Source: Membranipora membranacea
Taxonomy: Eukaryota > Bryozoa > Gymnolaemata > Cheilostomatida > Membraniporidae
Assembly (NCBI GenBank): GCA_914767715.1
Contig: OU612067.1
Location: 4,774,001 to 4,838,000 of the forward strand
Length of the DNA: 64,000 nt
Direction: 5' to 3'
A program made the translations under genes and the position numbers. The notes beneath the pieces were generated by a model that was not told the DNA's origin, made no database searches, and worked only from the letters and a program-made list of their open reading frames with translations. Each line of letters opens with the position of its first letter. Within the stretch, counting starts at the first letter, position 1. Of this stretch, positions 56,201 to 64,000 are shown piece after piece.

Positions 56201-59200
56201 GTGCATGCCTGTTATGAAAAAAATATTTAGATGATTTGAAATTAAGTAACTAGGATTCCTATATCTAACCAATCTCACTTTTACCTCACCTCCTCTGTAA
56301 AATTAATCGCTTCTGATTTACGCCTCAAGCTTTTGAATTAAATATTGCTTGGCATGCTGATCCAATGTACGATCCTTAGCCAGGTGTTTCTACAGAATGA
56401 AATAAATTTGCAACTATGTGCTTTGACAATTAACATGGATCGGGGTTTCTACTGTGCTCAAATTGTGCTGTCCACTGTATGTTTCACATACAGTGGACAG
56501 CACCAATCCATACATTTTCAGATGACACAGTACCATAGAAACTTGAAAAGACCAAATTATTACAACATTGCACCACATCTGGCCTACATGTTTTCTTACC
56601 AATTACAGAGTGATCTGGATAATAAGACATGGAGTGAAGTACAGAGTAGACTGATGGAGGTTCAGGAGGAGTTACAGATGTGTATACATAAGAATGAGCT
56701 CTCACATCTGGGTATGTAACCAGGGTGACCAGGCTGCAGGGAGGGTGAGATATACCCACCCTTCTTACAGGCTGCTTCTATTTACTTTTTTAATATTTGG
56801 AGTTGCCTTGTCATGCTTCTCAGTTTCAAGCTCGTGGGATTATGCTTTTGCCTCACTTCTACAAAAATCAAGCGCAGATTAATTTGCTTGAATCTTTTGG
56901 AGAATTGTCGTATGTGACATGCCCTGTAGTATCATGTCTTACTTATTTTACTTGTAGATATATACCACAGAATTCTGAGGTTTAAGAACTATTTCATAGC
57001 AATGGTGAACAAAGAAGTTGTTCCATTGAAGGTCAACCTCCCTGTGATTGGTGATTTGTAAGTTATACTGGAAATAGTTGTATAAAGCTTTGACATTTCT
57101 TGGAAGCATTTATGACTATATAATAGGACGTCCGTCCTGTTCGAGTTCAGCCAAATTGTTTCCATTCCAGGAACCACAGTTTTATTTGTCAAGTTTTTTT
57201 TTGCGGTGGTTTCATCCTGTCACAGCATATTTGCTAATATGAGCTGAGATTTGTGCTTTGAGTCTATTGCAGCAATGTAATCTCTCTCCAATGTTTTAGC
57301 TTCTATTTGAGTCATGGACTGAAGTTTAACTTGGAGTTTTTGCTATTCTGGGCTCCGTGTAACATTTCACCGTTTGAGAATCCGTGGCATCTACGAGCTG
57401 AATACAAGAATGTACACAGGAGAATCCAGCTAGCTGAGCAGTGAGTCCATTATATTACTTTGTATCTTCATCATAATCTACTTTTTATGAGGTGTTTACC
57501 ACTTGTGTTCAATGTACTTGATCTCGATATAATGTCCTAGAAGATTGCTTGCCATGAACTTGGTTGTAGCAAAGACTGGGCAGACAGCTTCAAAAAGCGT
57601 AAAGTTATAAAATGTCAAAACCATGATACAACGCGCTCTCTGACCGATCACATGGTAAGGTGACATCTCTGACACACGATATTGTAAGTGGGAAGCTAAC
57701 TCTCTGGGTGTTACTTTATTACAGGTTATCAAAGAATATATTAGTGCTGGGTATTGTGAACCTGCTTCTCAGTCCAGTGATATTCCTGTGGGAGATTCTC
57801 TATCTATTCTTTGTGTATGGTAATATAGTGAAAAGTGAACCAGGCTTCCTCGGCTCTAGAAAGTGGTGAGTCTGGTTAGATTAAGCCTTATTTTACCAGT
57901 TTTAACTTTTGGTTTGTTTTTTTCATGTGGGGTCGCTGATCTAGGGCTAGATGAACTTCGCTGTTTTACTTAAAAAGCATTTTATCAGGCTATGAAGATT
58001 TTATATATTTGTCTCTCTTTGGTATCAAAGCTAGAATATTTTTTATAGTAAAAATATGAGGATAAAACTGACAGAGGTAAAAAAACTCCCGCGAACTGGA
58101 TTTGAACCAGTGACCCAAGGATGGCTACATCGTTCTACCCCGTGAAACCCCGTGAGACCGGAAAGTCCCACAGCGCTGAACGACATAACAATTACAGTCC
58201 TTCGCTCTACCAACTGAGCTATCGCGGGTTGGATGTATATATTTAGAATAAAATCAATCTTATTCACAAATCACAAGCATAGTATAAATAAAGTATTTGT
58301 GTCAGCAAATAATCTATTTACACTATATATTGTCTTTGCAGATTTATGAAAATTTCAATCTGTGAATAATTCGAAATCTCTGACATGATTGGTCCTTGTT
58401 GGACCTGACTAAACAAAACTGATTGAACAGGCTATTGAGAATCTAAATATTTGTTTCTCTTGTGTATTAAAGTTAAAAGAATTTAAAATGATTATCATAC
58501 AATTTGACAACGTTTTCAAATACCTCAACCCTTTGAGAAAATAAGAGGCTTTTGGTTGCATTTCGGAAGAAAACTTTTAAATCATATCATGTATACTGCA
58601 CACCATGAAATTCTAAAAAGGACTAGTAAGCATGACGACATATGAAAGAAAGTTTTAGCATAGCGACACCTATTGAATCTATTGTATTTGGGTGTGTGTG
58701 ATGGAAATTATTATACATAACTGAAACCGGACTTGTCCTAAACATGAATATCTCTCTGATCAGGGAGTTTTGGATGCGAACTCCTTGCTCTGATCTACAC
58801 TCCATGCCATTATACTATTGAGTTGTCATCTCATTGAGGCTTTTCTCAAGGAGATAACAACTCCTATTTAGAGCTTTCTTATTAAACCACAGCAGGGAAT
58901 ATGGAGCCTCCTTGGCCACTGATCTATCTTGAATTGGATAGAAAGCCTTGCAAAAGTTAATTTGCAAGTTGAAAGGGTTCACCACCTAAAAACAAGTCAA
59001 AAACAACAAGTTCTTTTAATCGACAACTTTATTTAGCATTATATTATGTCCCTGTCACTAATCAGTCATTCATTTGTAGGTCCGGATATGGTAAAGCCTT
59101 CCTGAGACACTTTAATGAGTTAGATCATGAGCTGAACACCCGATTATGTCGAGCTTATGATGTCAGTGACGAGTATCTCAGTGGATTTATGTCTCCACTT

Positions 59201-62200
59201 ATGGCTGTCGTCGCAAAGTAAGTCCTGAGAGAATATTTGGCGTCAAATTTTTCAGCACTTAACCCACCTGTTGTTTTTTAATAAGAATTATAAAAATGAT
59301 AAGCGGGTTTGGGTTATCATATCCTATGCTTATATAGATTATAAGAGATTTTGAAGTTACTTGGTAAAGTCTGAGACAGGAATTTCTTTTGTGTATATAA
59401 AATACTTTGGATTTATCGTAAGTCTAAAGATGAGTAGTATTTGATGAATGTTATTCGACAGAACTCACTTGCTTGGGGGCTTGTTCAATAAATTAATATA
59501 CCATTATGAACATATCATATCATAGTCATATCACTGATGAAAGATTGTATGAACAATTTCACATCAATTGATATAGTAGGGAAAATTGTATTAAACTTGA
59601 TAACAACGAGGTAAAAAGTCTCCCGCGAACTGGATTTGAACCAGTGACCTAAGGATGGCTACATCACTCTGCCCCGTGAGCCCTTGCGGACCCAAAGCGC
59701 TAAGCGATATAACATTTACAGTCCTTCGCTCTACCAACTGAGCTATCGCGGGTTGGATGTATATAGTAAGAATAAAATCAATCTTATTCACAAATCAGAA
59801 ACATTATTTTAATAAAGTATTAAAGTCAGCAAATAATCTATTCATATTATGTTTGCGGATTTGATTGATTTTATTCTTACCTCTTTATATTATGTTTGTG
59901 GATCAATGGCCATTTTATTAGCCAAGCATTGGGATCCCCGACATATGATTGGTCAAGAGTGGGGCCATTTTGTAGATCCATGTCAAAGGCAAGCAACTCC
60001 GTAACAAATTGCCAAAAATGTTCTATGTAACACAATGATTCAGTTGTGTATACAAGCTATCATTTCTGCCTTTTGTTGTAATGAATTGTATTATATGTAT
60101 GTAGGTTTGTGTCGTTTTTCTCGGGAGCTGTGCTCGTTGTGCTGGTATGTCTCACTATTTACGATGAGGATACTCTACAGATAGAACATATGCTCACACT
60201 CATTACTGCCTGTGGTCTTCTGGTATCAGTGAGCAGAATATTCATACCTCCAGAGGTAAGAGATATAACTTGTACCAAGGAGAGCCCTATACCTTGCAAT
60301 GGTATATATATAAATGTTCATGGCTATGTTTGAAAGCATGCAAGAATAGAGCAGATAACACAGGCTGTGCTGTATCTGCTTTTCTTTTTGCCTTAAAATC
60401 ACAACAATCAAAGAAAAACTAAACATACTGAAAGTAAATAACTAGAGATCAATGAAATTACAAAAATAAAGCTTAGTTGATGAAGTCTAAATTTTGTAAT
60501 CCAGACCAACTGATTTGTCGTGCAGTTTAAATGTTATCACAGAGATCAGGTGAACATAATCATGGGATTAACTCAATCTCCTTGAGACGCCTAGTATAAG
60601 GCTGCATTGTGGAATCGCTATTGACATTTTATTTCAATTTATTTGGATATATTTTCTTTTGTAGAATCATGTATTTATCCCGGAAAGTAAGATGGTGGAG
60701 ATCTTAGCTGATACACATTATCAACCGGAGCACTGGAGAGATCACGCCCACACCAGCCAAGTCAGGGACGAGTTCGGTCAACTCTTCCAGTTCAAGGCAA
60801 TATTCCTACTGGAGGAACTGCTCAGCCCTATTATGTGTCCTCTCATTCTTATATTCTCAGTCAGACACAAATCTCTAGAGATAGTTGATTTCTTCAGAAA
60901 CTTTACTGTTGAAGTGTTAGGGGCGGGTGATGTTTGCTCCTTTGCTCAGCTTGATATAAGGAAACATGGCAACAAGAAATGGAGTGGAGGATCTCAGAAT
61001 GAAAATAACAACTCGTATCAACAGGCTGAACATGGAAAGACGGAGTTGTCTCTCATGCATTTTGCAGTAAGTGTATAAATTATAGTCAACTTCATATTAT
61101 ATCTTAATAAATTTTTTAATGGTTAAAAAAAACTATCTTCAAATTCAAACTGGTCATCACATCATAATATGAACAAGTCTGTGCTCGTGGTCTGCATTGT
61201 AAGACTGTGTTACCAAATGTTAACAAGGTTTCCAAAACATACACAGAGAAGTAACAAGTCCATGACTTGGGATCGCATGAATTATTGAAACGATATAGAA
61301 TACAGTATACTGGCTCAACAGCACATTCACAAGTTATTGCTGATGGATACAACTGTACAGTTCCGATGCTCCATTTTCTGGGACTTATCTAATTTTGTAG
61401 CTGACAAACCCGAGTTGGAAGCCACCATCTGACTGCAGCGTGTATCTGAAGAGTATAAGGGAGCAGGCTGTGAGAGACGCCTCAGATAATGTACAGGATG
61501 GTATGAGGAGCGGAGCTAACCCCCTCACTGATAGTATTATGGCTCTAACACCAACTCACCGTCAATCCTCTCTATTCATGCCACGCTCAGCATTGGTACG
61601 GTTCTCCTGCTGTATTAATAGGAATGGATTTATAATGGATGGCTTATATGGTTTCTTAAAGCTTGTCATTTCCTCCCTTATGTGAATGTTATCAACTCCA
61701 AATATCAACCTAGAAGCCTACACCCCTTAGACACAAGGGCCCTAAAACTGGCTACCTAGACAGTACCTGAGTACCTCAAAAGTAAACATGAAATATCAAG
61801 TTAGATTTTTGGATCTCCTTAAAGAAGTGCCCAAGCAAAGAATACGGTAGTTCAAATCTGATTGGCAATTAACTCGGATACACATATCCATTAAAATTGC
61901 AAAAGCAGAGAAAGCTTAACTATGAATCTGATAGGATAACATTTTTCTTTATGATTATAGTCCGGATTGGGTAGATCAACCATGTACAGATCAGCTCGCC
62001 CAGGCTCATCATCAGGGATATCTACCAGAGGTCAATCTGCAGGGGGTGTAAGACAGAGGAGGATACTAGGGGGTATGTCTGGTCATGAGGGACCTCTCGC
62101 AGATCAGCCTGTGTCAGGAGGTGCGTATTATTCTAATTATTGAGAGCAATGAAAGGCTTCTACGTATTGTTTTGTGCTATAATGCTGCAGCAAATCCATC

Positions 62201-62857
62201 GGCAGATAACACAAATCTATTTTGCTTTTTTTTGTTTGAAAAATGGTGCTGTACAGTGCCCTCCTTGGGTAGGGTTCCACTTGACCCCAGTTCTGACCCG
62301 TTCTGTGAAGCCTATTCTACAAATGAAATAAAACACTGATTGAAATAAATTTTGTGACTTAAAATCATGGACTTAAATATTAGTAGATTCCTGCTTCAAA
62401 AATCTCCTATCTATCTAGCCTTCCAGAAATATAAATCTTTAAAGACTACCCAAAGACCAATGCATGTTTTAGTCAGGCAGTTACTTATGATTTAGTTGTG
62501 TCAGACTTGCATGGTAAAAAATTCAATGCTCTACTTGGCATGAATTATTGATGACGGAAAGAGTGTCTTCCATAAGGGAAGGGAACTCTCATTCTCTGCA
62601 GAACTAAAACATTAATTGCCTGACTATAACACGCATTGGTCTTTGTATTCTTTATTTGAAATTCAACTCATTTTTTCTACTAGTAGTTTTTTAATGCTCT
62701 ATAGGTATAATTGACGCACTTAGCCAGTCTGGATCTTACGATGCGTTAGTCACAGATATCTCATCACCTGAGTATAACAGTAATGAGATTAGTCTCAGTG
62801 TTATGTATATGCATGAGCTTAACAGGAGAAATCAACTCAATAACATCACACAAGCAG
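53277..62857 (+). CDS. ATG9: Autophagy scramblase ATG9 (runs past the last seen exon)
   Basis: Fourteen exons: 53277-53418, 54391-54499, 55049-55174, 55803-55947, 56609-56711, 56958-57057, 57300-57440, 57725-57865, 59080-59217, 60105-60255, 60665-61066, 61401-61595, 61961-62120 and 62705-62857; at least 735 aa, ending in an open phase, so the 3' end is missing or beyond 64000. ATG9 is the only multi-pass membrane protein of the core autophagy machinery, a trimeric lipid scramblase on Golgi/endosomal vesicles that seed the phagophore. Family blocks: WNHIENLDDFFTRVYTYHQR; TM1 ending FLADCVDYDILFA; FKYWQIRQFYITALKI; IYHRILRFKNYFIAMVNK; AEYKNVHRR; SKNILVLGIVNLLLSPVIF; LRHFNELDHELNTRL; LTIYDEDTLQIEH; ILADTHYQPEHWRDHAHTSQ; RDEFGQLFQFKAIFLLEELL; DFFRNFTVEVLGAGDVCSFA; GKTELSLMHFA. 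The C-terminal exon (EISLSVMYMHEL) matches the vertebrate EMSLHALYMHQL region. Introns carry three antisense tRNA-Tyr genes. Confidence 0.95.
56465..56503. repeat. Perfect 18-bp stem hairpin in an ATG9 intron
   Basis: GTGCTGTCCACTGTATGT (56465-56482) and ACATACAGTGGACAGCAC (56486-56503) are exact reverse complements around a 3-base loop. It lies in the intron between exons 55803-55947 and 56609-56711. Confidence 0.85.
58087..58228 (-). tRNA. tRNA-Tyr(GTA), about 69-nt intron
   Basis: Minus strand: CCCGCGATAGCTCAGTTGG ... AAGGACTGTAA, intron, ATCCTTGGGTCACTGG, B box GGTTCAAATCC, then TTCGCGGGA. The acceptor stem CCCGCGA/TCGCGGG pairs fully, and anticodon arm and intron position match tRNA-Tyr. 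The intron is about 69 nt (142 minus 73), five times longer than in the 51590 copy. A run of seven T follows for Pol III termination. It lies antisense in the ATG9 intron 57866-59079. Confidence 0.92.
59621..59752 (-). tRNA. tRNA-Tyr(GTA), about 59-nt intron
   Basis: Same mature sequence plan as the 58087 copy (CCCGCGATAGC ... GGTTCAAATCC ... TTCGCGGGA). Acceptor stem and anticodon stem (AAGGA/TCCTT) are intact, and the intron is about 59 nt. TTTTT terminator eight or so bases downstream (AGACTTTTTACC). Antisense in ATG9 intron 59218-60104. The surrounding 450-500 bases (about 59520-60010) are duplicated around the 63153 copy. Confidence 0.92.
59766..59870. repeat. Inverted repeat next to tRNA-Tyr, also at 63299-63411
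   Basis: GTAAGAATAAAATCAATC lies about 15 bases 5' of the tRNA start (in its own orientation) and its reverse complement, GATTGATTTTATTCTTAC, about 90 bases further. The same arrangement, with minor changes, flanks the 63153 copy. Its role is unknown. Confidence 0.6.
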
Positions 62858-63152
62858 GTAATATACATTAAATATTAATGCACACCTAATAATAATATAT
62901 TTTTAATATTATTATACATTGAATAATAATATACAATGAATAATAATATATATTGAAATAATAATAAACATCAAATAATAATATATATTTAATAATAATA
63001 TACTATACGTTTTAAGATAATTTTGAGTCTAAAGATGGATTTTATGGATGTAATCAACAAAATCACTGATGAAAGATTGCACGCACATTTTGGTGTTAAT
63101 TGATATGTGAGGGAAAATTGTATTAAACTTGATAACAACGAGGTAAAAAGTC

Positions 63153-63284
63153 TCCCGCGAACTGGATTTGAACCAGTGACCTAAGGATGGCTACATCACT
63201 CTGCCCCGTGAGCCCTTGCGGACCCAAAGCGCTAAGCGATATAACAATTACAGTCCTTAGCTCTACCAACTGAGCTATCGCGGG
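63153..63284 (-). tRNA. tRNA-Tyr(GTA), about 59-nt intron, duplicate of 59621 copy
   Basis: Nearly identical to the 59621-59752 gene, including intron and the AGACTTTTTACC terminator. One visible change is at the base before the anticodon stem (GAGCTAAGGA for GAGCGAAGGA). Stems remain paired, so it may be active. It lies antisense downstream of the last recognised ATG9 exon. Confidence 0.9.
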
Positions 63285-63565
63285 CTGGATATATGTAATA
63301 AGAATAAAATCAACCTTATTCACGAATCACAAATATAGTATCAATAAAGTATTTGTGTCAGTAAATAGTCTATTCATATTATGTTGGTGGATTTGATTGA
63401 TTTTATTCTTACCTCTTTAAATTATGTTTGTGGATCAATGGCATATGATACGACATTTATGATTGGTCAAGAGTGGGGCCATTTTATCAATTCATGTCAA
63501 AGGCAGGCAACTCCGTATTAAATTTGCCAAACATTTTTAATATATCAAATGGATTTAGCCCTGCT

Positions 63566-63686
63566 CTGGGGGTATGTCTGGTCATGAGGGACCTCTCACA
63601 GATCAGCCTGTGTCAGGAGCTGGGTATTATTCTAATTATTGAGAATAATGAAAGGCTTCCAAGTATTGTTTTGTGTTATGATGTTG
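63566..63686 (+). pseudogene. Duplicated fragment of ATG9 exon 13 plus its intron
   Basis: Closely matches 62066-62183: the 3' 55 bases of exon 13 (GGTATGTCTGGTCATGAGGG ...) followed by about 65 bases of the adjoining intron. The original donor GGAG|GTGCGT has become GGAGCTGGGT in the copy, so the donor is lost. Read in the exon-13 frame, the copy stays open until a TGA at 63640-63642. Most likely a dead exon copy, though a terminal alternative exon is conceivable. Confidence 0.75.
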
Positions 63687-64000
63687 CGCGTATACGTCTT
63701 ATGATAATATACATTTAATAAATGATTAAATATTTGGGATTGGCTAATGTATAAAATAAAAAGAACATTGACTCAAATTGTTTTACCAATTCAATCAATC
63801 CAATTTTTGTTCTCAAAAAGTAATTAGGTAAATCATCTATCACCATGTCCTACCCTAACTTACGCAATCAATGATGTCAATTATTTTTCAAGATATTATA
63901 CCAGATGTTTAAGATTTGGTGCTTTGCTTATGAACATCACTCTCAAACTCATACGACTTTCTACTGCCTTCCCGTTAATTAGATATTACTGATATTGTTT

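Larger units (their letters stand above)
62858..64000. other. Right edge: AT-rich repeats, tRNA-Tyr unit, copied ATG9 exon fragment
   Basis: An AAT/ATA-rich microsatellite spans about 62872-63005, followed by the duplicated tRNA unit (about 63060-63540) and a copy of ATG9 exon 13 sequence (63566-63686). The next true ATG9 exon was not found before 64000. Confidence 0.6.

Noticed and set aside
58043-58267. Minus-strand protein frames across the tRNA-Tyr genes (also 59591-59791 and 63123-63323)
   Set aside because: The similar peptides come from translating the tRNA and its flanks. The sequence folds as a tRNA with Pol III signals.

Overview
This is a eukaryotic nuclear window from a bilaterian animal that is not a vertebrate. 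Every large gene is split by GT-AG introns of roughly 0.2-3 kb, the DNA is AT-rich, and the tRNA genes carry introns and end in Pol III oligo-T stops. The gene set (an alpha-1 adrenergic-type receptor, synaptophysin, a LASP protein with three nebulin repeats, NAMPT) fits an invertebrate deuterostome such as a hemichordate or echinoderm best. A lophotrochozoan cannot be excluded, and the taxon is an inference. Exon models below were built by hand from splice signals, reading phase and remembered family alignments. Exon lengths sum to whole codons in every model that is complete in the window.

Layout: (1) 1-1333 (+), the last two coding exons of an alpha-1 adrenergic-like GPCR, running in from the left. 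(2) 2718-4862 (-), a four-exon PMF1/NNF1 kinetochore protein. (3) 7351-17745 (+), a twelve-exon LASP actin-binding adaptor with LIM, three nebulin repeats, a long Pro/Gln linker and SH3. (4) 20042-21446 (-), an unrecognised small type I membrane protein. (5) 21447-28431, about 7 kb with no confident gene. (6) 28432-33473 (-), seven-exon synaptophysin. (7) 34.0-37.3 kb, a repeat-rich stretch: several hairpins, then a 2.2-kb long-inverted-repeat transposon with an exact 8-bp target duplication. (8) 37751-40290 (+), proteasome alpha-5 (PSMA5), 241 aa. (9) 40961-47889 (-), ten-exon NAMPT, tail to tail with PSMA5 and with a tRNA-derived SINE in one intron. (10) 48450-49583 (-), an unrecognised intronless-CDS multi-pass membrane protein. 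(11) 51590-51675 (-), a tRNA-Tyr gene, followed by a 91-bp foldback hairpin. (12) 53277 to beyond 62857 (+), ATG9. Its introns hold three more tRNA-Tyr(GTA) genes on the opposite strand, with enlarged introns, plus a duplicated piece of one of its own exons.

The genes form no operon or single pathway: they cover receptor signalling, kinetochore, actin cytoskeleton, synaptic vesicle, proteasome, NAD salvage and autophagy. The most unusual content is the non-genic structure: the tRNA-Tyr family spreading inside ATG9, the foldback hairpins that share a core sequence, and the 8-bp-TSD long-TIR element. Two unknown membrane proteins and a phase-preserving alternative splice site in LASP are also notable.
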